From assembly GCA_034509755.1 (NCBI GenBank), contig CM067539.1, positions 23,274,501-23,338,500 of the forward strand: a stretch of DNA of 64,000 bases, given 5' to 3'. Source of the stretch: Anisodus tanguticus. Taxonomy: Eukaryota > Streptophyta > Magnoliopsida > Solanales > Solanaceae. Below are positions 47,719 to 59,409 of this stretch, piece by piece. Numbering within the stretch: the stretch's first letter is position 1; each line of letters opens with the position of its first letter. A model generated the notes under the pieces. It was not told the origin of the DNA. It searched no databases and was given only the letters and a program-made list of their open reading frames with translations. Made by a program: the position numbers and the translations under genes.

Positions 47719-48876
47719 TGTTGGTTACAAAGGTGCAGGAAACGAGAAATACAAATAACTGCTCAAACGTACAAGAACTAAAAATATAATTCAACAACAA
47801 AACTGAAATTACAATTGTTGAACAAGAAAAACTGGAAATTGTTTTTGCTGAGTCGAGTGTGGCACTCTGTCTTTAAGACAATATTGCCCCGTATGTATCC
47901 TTTATACCTTGACAATTTGTCTCCCAAGATAAAACAGCAATGGAACACTTGAGCAAAGGAAACTCAAGAGCTACCGTGAAGAATATTGAGTAATGAAATG
48001 ATGCTTGGAAGTTGTAAGAAGAAACTGTTTTCTGCTTGTGTATTTTCGTGTGTTGTGAGTACCTCAACAATGGTGCAAGGGGTTGTTTATATAGGTGAGG
48101 GAGGAGCAGCAAAACTGCCTCCATAAGTGCCATTACTGGCCAAGTAATGGCCATTATGGAGGTAGTAATGTCACCAAAATAAATGGTGAAAAGACCAACG
48201 GATTGACCATTATAGAAGGAGTAATTCAGCCAAAATAAATGACTGAATTGAGTGCTGTGGCGTTTCTGTTCTGTCTGCCCAAATTCTGACTTTCTGGAAA
48301 CTTCAGGGGACCAAACTGTACATCTTGAAACTTCAGGGACCAAACTGTACATCTGAAAGAATTTTGGTCTAAACTGTACATATGAAACTTCTGAGATCAA
48401 ACTGTATATCTGATAAAGTTCTCTGGCCCAAAAAGATAATATCGAAGGCCCGCAGCCCGCAGCCGAGAGCGTTCCGGGACCCGGGACCGGACGGGCGGGC
48501 AGCGGCGCGTGTGTGGGCTTTTCTCGAACCGAAGCACATCTAGGTCCTCCCTCCTTTAAACACATGGGATACCCCTTGGGGTCCCAAACCCCAAACCAAT
48601 TTTGAGTCTTATATACACAACAATTCTTTCTTCCTCCACCGATGAGGGAGAATTGAACACAATACCACACTTTTCCATGCTTCAAACACCTCACTTCGTA
48701 GACCAATATATCTTTCATTTCTCAATGAAATTTGACGATTCTTGGCCCTACGGTTATCTACGTACTTAGTAGATCATGAATGTGTGAAGAACCGGATTCT
48801 CCAACATACGTAAAACTAGTGTTTAAGCCGTTAAAGTTGGTCGGTCGCAACTCCCGCCAAAGGCAAATTTCCAACA
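47719..48876 (-). mobile_element. Solo LTR B of the ~1.15-kb family, inside the LINE 3' region
   Basis: Starts TGTTGGTTACAAAGG and ends AAATTTCCAACA. Flanks are AACAA and AACAG (4/5 match). It aligns with 24481-25674 and 62013-63137. A TATATAAAC promoter-like site on the minus strand near 48092 gives a leftward orientation. A 281-codon minus-strand frame inside it has no recognisable protein and is chance. Confidence 0.86.
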
Positions 48877-49820
48877 AACAGTAGGTGAAAGAACTACAGT
48901 AGGAACTATACTATTAGCAATAGCAACACCTCCATTCCTATCTTCTTGAAGGAGCTTGAGCACAAAAGGTGGAGGATCCGCAGAAAAGGTGATATTGCTC
49001 CAGATTTGAGCACCAAAACGAGCTAGACTATCTGCTACCATGTTATGCTCCATGTACGAGTGCTGTAGCGTCGGGCTACCCAACTGAAGTAGAAGGGACC
49101 TGCAAACATTAGCAATGTGTGTGAGTTAATAGTGGAAGAGGTATTTAATGTAGTAATAACGTTCGCCGCATCCACTGTAATGTGCAAGTGAAAGAATTTA
49201 TGGTGTACCGCCAATTGTAATCCTCGCAATACAGCCATGAGTTCCTGTAAAGTAGTGTTAGTTTCAGTCGTAGTTCCCGCAAATCCCATGATCCAGTGAC
49301 CATTTTTGTCACGAAAAACGCCCCCTATGCCAGCATGAGTGGCATGTGTTGGAGCAGCTGCATCTGTATGGAGAAAGACGGATTGAGGAGTTGTTGTGGT
49401 TGATGCAGGAAATAGCCTATGACTAGGGGTCTTGCGGGAGGCCTTGGATTTAGCTACCAAATAATGGAATTCAGAGCTCAGCCTATAGACGACATCAAGT
49501 GAAGGGACAAGGTTTTGTTTTTCAATAACATTCTTATTGCGGACAGTCCAGATGTGCCATAACAAATATGGGAAAAATATAGAAGACGGAATATGGCTAG
49601 TGTAGGAGGTGGTGGGAAGAAGCAGAAACTTCTTAAGCCAGATGGAAGGAGAAGGCAATGGTGAGGCCCTGCAGAGTGATCTGGGAAGAGGATGCAAATG
49701 TTGCCAGCATGTTTGTGAGTGAGGGCACAGGAAGAATAAATGTAGAGTCATCTCTGGGGAGGTTGTAGGAAAGTAATTCCTTGATTAATATACTCCCATA
49801 GGTACAATAAATATACAATC

Positions 49821-51307
49821 TGGAGGGATTTTGTTAGGTTGTTGTACACAACGGATATTGAAAACTTGTTTCAACCCAACAAACGTAGAACTGTTTGACT
49901 ATAGGATAATTTAAAATCGTAAACATAAGACTTGAATGATACTTACATGTTTACAATATCTGAAATCTTTATCAATTGTGGGTGCGCATGCGAATGCCCT
50001 TTCGATTGCAAACTCCAAGCTTCAATGTATTCCTCATTTGGAAAGCTAGGAAATCCGGCAGAGGTTCGAGAGAGTGTTTTGATTCTGAGTCTCTAAGACT
50101 TAGAATAATGATATGAAAATCAAGTGTCATGAATAATGAAGTGTAGGTTTGTATTTATAGGTGAAAATTAGGTCAAGCCAGATTAGTGTTTGACCTTAGG
50201 CCTGACCCAAAATTCGAGACAAATTAGGTCATGGCGCCGCGGCCCTATGGTATGGGCGTCGCGATGCTGACGTGGCCCTACACTGTCTCGTTTTATTTTC
50301 CGCACATTTTTAATTAAATCCAAAATCCAATATCCAATTTTGACTTAATTAAAACATCATTATTCATTTATATATCTCGATTCTAAATTGAATATTTAAT
50401 ACTCTCTCAATACATCCTTAGATCGAAAAGACAATCGACATAGTGTGACCCTGCATGCCTTCACATATCGACATTAATCAAATTAAGGTCTACGCGGAAC
50501 TCCTAAACGGCGCCGCAAGACGAACTCAATATGTGAAGTACGTTTACACGAATCCAGTAAACTTACCCTCTATGTGGTGAGATAAAATCCTTTCATTCAC
50601 GACACACCCGATCAAGCTTAGGATTTGTCAAGTGTCTATTCAAATAGCTTAATCATTGTATCTCATCTATATTAGTTGATAAATAGACCATATTCTAAAT
50701 ATGTCTATTGCGTTGGCCAACGACTTAGTCAACCTAATATCACTGAGAAGCTGAGTGTTCTCTCGAATATACATTCGAGGAATGAATCCTAATCTTGGCT
50801 CAACTACCACCTTTAATCCACATCGTAATGTACCAAATACAAGTCGTATCTCAACCTATAAGGCATTTGAGCATAGGACAGGATCAAAGTAAATTACTTT
50901 GTAGACAAGGTGCGCATTAACCTAAAGTCTAAGGACCTCTATCTCCACACGATGATCATACTTTAGACAAGTATAACAAACAGTATATCAGCATGGTATA
51001 CCAATACTTCCAAAGTATCCATGTGTCCATCACGAGTAGCCATTACTCGTAGCAGGTGAGACATACTACATCCTCTAAGGATGTGATGCAGACCACATGT
51101 CGACTTATCACATATCATCGATATCCCATTCTCGATGATAATTAGTCGAGACTATTTTAAGAGTTATGCTATAATATTATAAACAATAAACTAATAATTC
51201 AATATTTGCAAATGTCAAAATATTAATCTCCATTAATAATAATACGAATGTTTATAAAGTACATTTGTCCTAATACAGATTGTCTCTAGGACATACATAT
51301 ACTTTCA
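49821..51307 (-). mobile_element. 1487-bp solo LTR inserted in the 3' LTR of element IV
   Basis: Starts TGGAGGGATTTTG and ends ATACTTTCA, with TG...CA ends. A perfect 5-bp duplication CAATC (49816-49820 and 51308-51312) flanks it. The 5' LTR of element IV at 56110 supplies the uninterrupted version, ATACAATCATCCTACTC. On the minus strand CCTATAAATACAAACC near 50150 is a promoter-like site with a transcribed-leader-like sequence after it, so the LTR points left. No internal region is present. Confidence 0.87.
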
Positions 51308-51463
51308 CAATCATCCTACTCTTGAATTACGGAAGACTAATCTACTTTTACCTTAACTATAAGATGCTAATTACGATTATCATAATTACAATATATTACA
51401 CTATCAATTATAATAAATGTGGATGATAGGTAATTATGGGAGATCCCCATAATTACTCTAACA
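51308..51463 (-). repeat. Second part of the 3' LTR of element IV
   Basis: CAATCATCCTACTCTTGAAT to CCCATAATTACTCTAACA, matching 56110-56243 of the other LTR with a few changes, including an added CGATTATCATAATTA-like stretch. Confidence 0.85.
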
Positions 51464-51479
51464 ATCCCCGCAGTCTTAG

Positions 51480-54400
51480 CTGGAGGTTCTCGGATGCTGA
51501 GATTGTCCCTGAAATCATCAAAAAGTATGCGCGGAAGACCTTTTGTGAAGATGTCAGCAATCTGATAACGGGACGGTACATGGAGAACACAGACTTAACC
51601 ACGGGCAACTTTCTCTCGGACAAATAAGATATCCATTTCAATGTGTTTTGTGCGTTGATGCTGAACATGATTTCCAGATAAGTAGATCGCACTCACATTG
51701 TCATAGTAGACCACTGTTGCCCTTGTAATCGGACAATGGAGCTCCAGCAAGAGATTACAAATCCAACATGATTCATCAACAACATTGGCCGCCCCTCGGT
51801 ATTCTGCCTCGGCGCTTGACCGAGAAAGTGTGGACTGATGTTTTGATGACCATGAAATGAGATTGTCACCCAAGATCACACAATAGCCGGAAGTGGAACG
51901 ACGTATGTCTGGGCAGCCACCCCAATCCACATCTGTGTAAGCAGAAAGACTCGAGATGGAGGACTTATACAGATGAAGTCCAAAATGGATAGTACCCTGA
52001 ACATACCGCAGAATCCTTTTGAGAGCCCCCATATGTTCTTTCTTCGGATCATACATGTGTAAAAAAACTTGTTGAACCGCATAGAAAATATCTAGTCTTG
52101 AAAAAGTCAGATACTGTAAGGCCCCTGCTAGGCTCCGATAATGGGTAGGATCACTGTATGGAGTTCCGGCATCATTACTCAATTTCGCCTTTGTATCTAC
52201 TGGAGTATGTGAGGGTTTGCAGGACGACATCCCTGCTTGTCAATTATTTCTTCGGCATATTTCTTTTACTGAGAAACATACCCACCTGCATATTGGGATA
52301 CAACAATGCCAAGAAAATAATTCAACGAACCCAAGTCCTTCATTGCAAATTCTGCTGCAAGAAGGGACATAATGGACCGGCGAAGCAAAATAGATGATGC
52401 TGTGAGAATAATATCATCGACATACAAAAGGATATATGTTATGTCAGTGCCTTTCCGATAAATGAACAATGATTGATCAGATTTGCTGTGAGAGAATCCC
52501 AATTTGAAAACAAATCCTGCAAACCTGTTATACTATGCCCGATGAGCTTGTTTCAAACCATATAAGGGTTTCTTCAATAGGCAAATATGATCTGGACGGG
52601 TATAATCTCAAAAACCCAGCGGCTAATGCATGTATACTGTCTCCTGTAAGTTGTCATGCAAGAATGCATTTTTAACATCCAACTGGTGAATGGTCCATGA
52701 TTTGGAAAGAGCCAGGCTGAGAACAATTCGGATAGTTGCTGGCTTAACTACTAGACTGAACGTTTCACCACAATCTACCCCAACCTGCTGAGACATGTCA
52801 TCACCAACAAGACGAGCTTTGTATCTCACAAAAGAACCATCAGAATTTTTCTTATGGCAAAAAACCCACATAGACCGAATGATGTTCACATTAGGCGGAT
52901 GTGGTACCAATTCCCACATCTTATTTGTAATAAGAGCATTAAATTTGTCTAACATGACAGCTTTCCAATTCAGGTCGGATAAGGCAGCTTTCAGTTTTTT
53001 TTGTAGAGGTGATGGTTGAACAGAGAATAGGAGGTTAAAGTGACGTTTGGGTCAAAAAATCCTGTGCATGGCACATGTTTCAATGGTCCGAGGATGGTCC
53101 GGTACTGGTTGGGTAGTTTGGTGCTCAGGTATGTTATTGGGCCGATGGGAAGGATGTTGGCCCAAGTGACTAGGTGTTGCGGTTTGTGACTGGGCTCCGG
53201 GAATGGTTGTGCTTGAGGATGTGGTTGTGGGCTGCCCTCCTTGGGCTGGACCTCCATGGACACGGGACTGGCCGTGACCAGCGGTAACAAGGTTGCGGTC
53301 CCCGATCTAGTCCCATGTAGTGGTTGGGCCGAAATGTGTTGGGCATTTTGTTGAGGTGGTTCCACATGTGTTTGGATATTAAGATAGTGGTGTAAAATGG
53401 GATGTAATCCATTGTCCAAAAAATCATATGAAGGTGAGAATGCCACATGAGACTTAGCAAACGGAAATTGAAACTCATCAAAAATCACATGACGACAGAC
53501 AATTATTTTCCCATTCATCAAATAAAAACATTTATATCCCCTATGATTTTGTGGGTATCCCAAAAACACGCAAGGAGCTGAACGAGCATGTAACTTATTA
53601 ATGAAGTTGATGGAAACAAAGGATAACACAAACAACCGAACACCTTCAAATGTGTAAAAGATGAGACACAGCGATATAACAATTGTGTAGGAGACTTATT
53701 GGATAGCAGTTTACTAGGAAGAATATTTAAAAGGTATGTTGCCATTTGATGTGCAAGGTGCCAAAACTTTGGTGGTGTGGAAGAATGCACAAGAAGAGAG
53801 CGAATCATATTATTAATCGTTCGAATTTTTCTTTCGGCTTTCTCATTTTGTGGTGAGGTATGCGGATACGAACGACGCAAAGACATATCATTTTGGTGAC
53901 AGAAATCATTAAAATGGGCATTTATGAATTCCCTTCAATGTCACATTGAAAATATTTAATGCTTTTGCCAAATTGAGTTTTGATAAAAATACTAAATTGT
54001 TGAAAAATGGTGTAGGTTTGTGATTTATGTCTTAATGGAAAAGACCACAAAAAATTTGAATAATCATCTACAATTAGCATATATTATTTATGACCTGCAA
54101 AACTCAAAACTGATGATGTCCACAAATCACAATGCACAATATCAAACGACATAAATGTATGGGTAGTAGAAGATGCAAAAGGAAGTTTAACATGTTTACC
54201 AAATACCAAGATTGGCAAACAACAGAGTCCAAAGGTTTATTACACAAAACCAAATTATTTTTCCTAAAATTATTAAAAACTTGTGCTCCTGGGTGTCCCA
54301 AGCGATTGTGCTATAGAGTCAGAGAAATGGCAGCAAAAGTTGATGGTTTGTTCATGCTATTTTTGGAAACAGAGGTGATGGGATACAAGTCCCCCGTGCT

Positions 54401-55797
54401 ATTGCATCTCATAAGTGGCATCCCCATCTGAAAATTCTTCACAGAAAAGCCAAAAAGATTAAAATTTATAGAAACATTGTTGTCAGTTATAAAACGTCTA
54501 ACAGAGATCAAATTTTTAATTAGATTCGGTGCATGTAAGGAGCTTTTTCAAGTGTAATGGTGGGTGTGGAGAGGGTAATGTTACCTGACCAATACTACGA
54601 ATTGAAATTTCATGTCCACTGCCGATAATAATATTTTTATTATTTCTCATATTACAATAAGATGAGAGATTACCTTGAGATGTCGTCATGTGTGACGTAG
54701 CCCATGTGTTCATGTAACATGATTCATCAGGAATATTTAGATGCATGTTGTTCATGGCATGTTCAATGTCCGTGGGTGCATAACCAACCGAAGATGGTGC
54801 CTGAGCCGCAAACGCATGTTGTGGATGAGATTTGAGAATACCGGATTGGAGATTTGAAGAGGGAGGAGGCCGGGCCCACGAAGAGGTCGAATATGGGCAT
54901 GGTGGGGCAGCCCACTGTGGGGCCCAGGCCCACGGTGGGTCCTGCCCCTACTGACCGCCGCCACTGCCCGCCATTGCTGCCGGCAGGGTGGCCACCGCCC
55001 CTTCTCCGTCCCTTTCCACCATTATTTTTTCCTTTTTTGTTACAGTTTGAACCCCGTTTTTGTCCATTATTAGAGCGATTACCGTGGCCCCCTGAACCAG
55101 AATTTTGGGACTCCAAATCGGTGGAAGATTAGTTGGTGGAGACGAGAGCGGTTCCGGCGGTGGTTGCTCCCGAAGATGTCTGCTTTGCTTTCCGCATTTC
55201 CTCGAGAATTAACCTCGAACGGGCCTCGTAAAGGGGAGGCAATGGATTGCTTTGCTGAATGGACGTAGAAACACCATCATATTGTTCATTCAACCCCGCA
55301 ATCAACGGAAGGACCAACCTTTGATTTGTCACGGGCGAACCAACATTGGACAGTTGGTCCGAAAGTACCTTTAATTCTTGGCAATAGGCTGAGATGTTGG
55401 AAAAGTCATCCAATTTCACATTTGTAAATTGGTGTTCAAGATAAACGACCCTAGAAATTTTGTTATCTTGAAAAATGTTTTGTAACCTTTCCCACGCATG
55501 TTGAGCCATAGAATTTGGTTCTAAGATGGTATGGAGAAGATCATTCGAAATTGTGCCATAAATCCATTGAAGGACTATAGCATCCAACCGAGACCATAAT
55601 TTCTTGTCCACCGTAGTGGTATCCGACGGAGACTCAGACGGGATGATATGGTCAATCACCTCATAGGCACGACAATGCATTTTGAATAGTTTTTCCCAAG
55701 AGGTATACTGCCCTTTCTCCATTTAAAGAGTTGTGGAGATAAAATTCTTGACGTTATTAACGGCAAGAGCGGGATGAAATGTTTATTTTTCGGCCAT
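51480..55797 (-). pseudogene. Copia gag-pol pseudogene of element IV
   Basis: Minus strand. Gag starts at 55797 with a stop at codon 5, then continues as a long frame 55722-55129 (YTSWEKLFKMHC, QWIYGTISNDLLHTI, YCQELKVLSDQLSNVG). The protease near 54710 reads SCYMNTWATSHMT, so the DTG triad is NTW and dead. Integrase (53886-53518) has SPQNEKAERKIRTINN. RT (52955-52623 and 52502-52266) has KARLVGDDMSQQVGVDCGE and LLYVDDIILTAS. RNase H (52230-51595) has YTDVDWGGCPDIRRS and SRSSAEAEYRGAANVV; the end after VREKVARG is frameshifted. Close relative of element III. Confidence 0.9.
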
Positions 55798-56054
55798 AGT
55801 TTCCACAAGAAATCAAATGAGAGAATGAAAGAAGAAGTGTTTGATGTTTTGTAATGGAAAACCCCTTAGGGTTTTGGAGAAGAAGTATCCGAATAGGGGG
55901 TGGGGTGTAAATATCGGCTAGGGTTTTTATTTTTGGAACAAAGTGGTTTAGGGTTTTGCTAGGGTTTGGCCAAAAAAGTAACAGAAAGAAGGGAGGAAAA
56001 ATCGTGTGAGAGAAGGGAAAAATTAGGGCAAAGGACCTTTGGCTTTTGATACCA

Positions 56055-56243
56055 TGTAGGAAGTATTTCTTTATTAATATTCTCCCAAAGGTACAATATA
56101 TATACAATCATCCTACTCTTGAATCATGGAAGACTAATCTACTTTTACCTAAAATATAAGATGCTAATTACAATATTACACTATCAATTATAATAAATGT
56201 GGATGATAGGTACATATGGGAGATCCCCATAATTACTCTAACA
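56055..56243 (-). repeat. 5' LTR of copia element IV
   Basis: 189 bp; on the minus strand TGTTAGAGTAATTATGGGG to CTTCCTACA, next to the primer-binding site. TATTGTACC-rich promoter end; a TATATATTGTACC stretch near 56092. Confidence 0.87.
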
Positions 56244-59200
56244 GAAGTATGACAGAGTGGACAAAATGGAGAGGGAAGGAAACCAATGTGATGAAGGTAA
56301 GCTGAGGTTGGTAATCTATCGTGATGGAGGAGCCAGATGAAGGTTTTAAGTTTTGAAGGTAGAATGAACATGGTGCTTGGAGATGGTCGTTGTGTGATAC
56401 TTGTGTAGCAAGACTGAACGGAGAAGATGCCAGTGGGTGTTAAATCCCACACAATGTGGTCATGTACCAGAAGTGTAGAAGGGATATAGTAAGTAGACAG
56501 TCGCTCTTGAATGGAGTGTCGGAGAATGAAGGAGATAGAGGGTGCTGAAGAATAGTAAGCTTGTACAGTTAGAGTATCCTCTCTTCTCATTAGTGGGCCT
56601 TGAATCACGATCCTTAAATTACTATTTGGACCTAGCCATGGATCAACCCAGAACTTAACATGAGCGCCAATGTTAATTTGCCAAACCAGACCCTTTTGAC
56701 AAATATTCCATCCATGTAAAATGGATTTCCAAATGCGAGAAGGGGGTCTCCTCATTAAATTTGAGGCTGGCATGTATTTAGAGAGAAGGAGGGATGCCCA
56801 AAGGCTTTTAGGTTGTTGGAAAAATCTCCATGCAGTGCATGCAAGTATGGCGTCATTTTTTTTAATTTTAATTGTTGAATACCGAGCCCCCCGCCCCATG
56901 GTTTAGGTTGAGTGATACGTTTCCAAGCAAGTAAATGAAGCTTCTTTTTTTGTGGTGTGGATCCCCAAAGAAAATTATGCTCTAAACGTTCTACTTGAGT
57001 AATGATGTTTTTGGGGATGGGAGCGAGCTGCATGACAAGGTTAGGAATGGCATTGAGGGCGGATTGAATGAGAGTTAGTCGACCTGCCATTGACAAAAAG
57101 GTCGTCTTCCAATTGGCTAATCGAGTTTTGATATTATCCAAAAGAAATTGAAAATCACTTTGCCTTGGCGTTTGTTGAAAGATAGGAAAGCCAAGATATT
57201 TTCCAAATCGTGTACCCTCTTCAGATGTAAGGCAATAAGGATGCGGTTTTTGTCATGTGGGGTGCAAGAGTTGGAGAAATATATTCTTGATTTTTGACAA
57301 TTAACTTGTTGACCAGAATAGTTGGTGAAGTAGGCAAGATGATTAATTATGGTATTGCAACTGGTGGGGATGACTTTGAGGCCAAGATAATATTATCCGC
57401 AAAGAAAAGATGAGATAATGGGGGTGAACGTGGACTGATTAAAATGGGATGCCAAAGATGGTGATCTACAACAATGTTTATGCTTCTGGATAAGAGTTCC
57501 ATGCACATGATGAAAAGATAGGGTGATAATGGATAGCCTTGGCGTATACCTTTAGTAGGTTCAAAGTACTTAGTGTGTGAGCTGTTAATGAGAATAGAGA
57601 TACATGAAGTGGTGACACATGAAATGATTAGGCGGATGCGCTTGGGTGGGAATTGGAAATAATGAAGAGTATGGTGGATGAAGTTCCATTCAAGCTTGTC
57701 GAATGCCTTTTCCAAATCAATTTTCAATAGCATGTTGGAGCATTTGGATTTAGATATTTGCAAATGGGTAATAAGCTCTTGGACAATTATGGCATTATCC
57801 GAGGCACAAATTAGCCTGGAAGGCAGATTGAGTGTGATGGATCAGCTTATCCATGAAAGGTTTCATACGATTTACAAGACATTTAGTTAATATCTTATCA
57901 ACCGTATTACATAAACTGATGGGCCTAAAATTGGCGGGTGTGGAAGGGCTTTGAGATTTAGGGATTAGGCAGAGGAAAGTATCATTAATTCCCAAAGGTA
58001 TGAGCCCAGTTTCAAAACACTCTTTGAAAAAACGGATTTCTTAGTGATGGACCAAAACTTTTGAGAAAAAAAAAAGAATGTAGGCCGTCTGGGCCTGGTG
58101 CCTTGTTGGGCATAAAAAAGTACAAAGCCTGTTGGATTTCCAAGTCATTTAAAGGTCCATATGGGAAATTGCAATCATCCGACGGAAGGCATTGTATGGT
58201 TGTACATGGGAAAGCAAATGTTGAGGAAGGATGACTCGTAGTATACAAAGTGTGGTAATATGAAGTGATTTGGTATGTGATTTGTGAGAGGTCAGAAATC
58301 CATTCCCCAGAGTCATCTTTGAGACTAATAATCATCTTTCTCCGTTTACGCTTAAGAGTTGTAAGATGAAAAAAACGCGTATTAGCATCACCTTCATTTA
58401 ACGAATTTACACGTTTGACTTTAGTTTCCAAAATTCCTCCTCTAAGTGAAGAATATGATTAAAATCAGTGATCAAGTCTTGTTCCAATTGTTGTAAAAAG
58501 TTACTAGTGGGGTAGTTGGGGAGAGGATTGGAGGCCACTTATTCTTGCTAAAATAACCTTTTTCTTATGAAAAATATTACCAAAAGAATTTCGATTCCAG
58601 TAATCTATGTGGTTGGTAAAAGTTGGAATATTCTTATTTAAAGCAACCGTATCATCCCAGTAATGTTGCACTACGGAATTAAAAACCAGATGGTTTCAAA
58701 ATGAAAAATGTCATTTTTAGGCGGACGAAAACCATCAAGAAAAAGGAGTAGAGGGCAATGGTCCGAATGAGCACGAGGGAGATTTATCCAAGAGTAATTT
58801 GCAACAATGCGATAATGTTCCAAGTATCATGAAGCTATGGTGTCTTTTATTAGTCAAGGTGTAACGACTACCTCAGTAATCTAAGTCTACTAAGTTACAA
58901 GAATTTAGATAATTAAGCATGTTATTAGCCCTATTGTTATTAAGAGGTCGACCACCAAATTTCTCACGAGCGTGAGTGATATCATTAAAATCGCCTCCTA
59001 CAAGCCATGGACCATGATAATGAGCAGCCATACTAATTAAATTTTGCCAAAGCAATTTCCTATCACAAGCAGAATTAGTGGCATAAATTGCGGATAACAT
59101 AAAAGAATGAGAATGAGGCAATACCTTCCCTTCACAGTGGATTTCCTGATAAGTAACTGCAATTTTTGTGATTGAAATCCGTATATTATCCCATAAAACA

Positions 59201-59409
59201 ACGATACCACCAGATTACCCCTCCGGAGGGGCTTCAGCAAAATCGGTAAACCCAAAATCATCATATAAAACAGCATGGTTAGCAATATGTGTTTTTTTAG
59301 CAACATGACAACAGCTGGCATGTAATAGTTAAGCATATTACGAAAGTTTCGCCTAAAATCCTCAGATTGTGCACCTCGACAGTTCCAAATTATAAAATTC
59401 ATAATTTTT

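Larger units (their letters stand above)
49764..56243 (-). mobile_element. Ty1/copia retrotransposon of the Ale/Retrofit type (element IV), in the LINE
   Basis: Minus orientation. The 5' LTR is 56055-56243 (TGTTAGAGTAATTATGG...CTTCCTACA read on minus), followed by primer-binding site TGGTATCAAAAGCC. The 3' LTR is split: 49764-49820 plus 51308-51463, separated by a 1487-bp solo LTR. A purine tract (AAGACTGCGGGGA on minus) lies at 51464-51476. Flanks GAGGT and GAAGT are a 4/5 match. Joining the flanks restores the LINE frame through CHTSPEMTLHLFFLCPH, so the insertion point is exact. Confidence 0.92.
48877..59402 (-). pseudogene. LINE ORF2 pseudogene (endonuclease, reverse transcriptase, RNase H)
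   Basis: Starts near MNFIIWNCRGAQSEDFRR at 59402, the usual beginning of the L1 endonuclease. Endonuclease motif GGDFNDITHAREKFGG lies near 59000-58950. RT motifs are NKAPGPDGLHS (near 58100), FRPISLCN (57930), DLEKAFDKLEWNF (57700), GIRQGYPLSPYLF (57540) and the catalytic box, which reads FFADNIILA instead of FADD (57392-57400). Next come WGGGLGIQ and a zinc finger-like region (CPLCHTS at 56250), continued after the copia insertion by LHLFFLCPHSQTCW (49740). RNase H shows HTDAAAPTHATHAGIGGVF, LQELMAVLRGLQL and ADSLARFGA. Multiple stops occur. An intact copy would prime reverse transcription at nicked DNA. Confidence 0.9.

Noticed and set aside
47873..48718. A 281-codon minus-strand frame
   Set aside because: It lies wholly in a solo LTR, has no motif and is not kept in the two other copies of the same LTR.
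54752..55132. Several overlapping frames on both strands
   Set aside because: All derive from the low-complexity Gly/Arg/Pro-rich gag tail of copia element IV.
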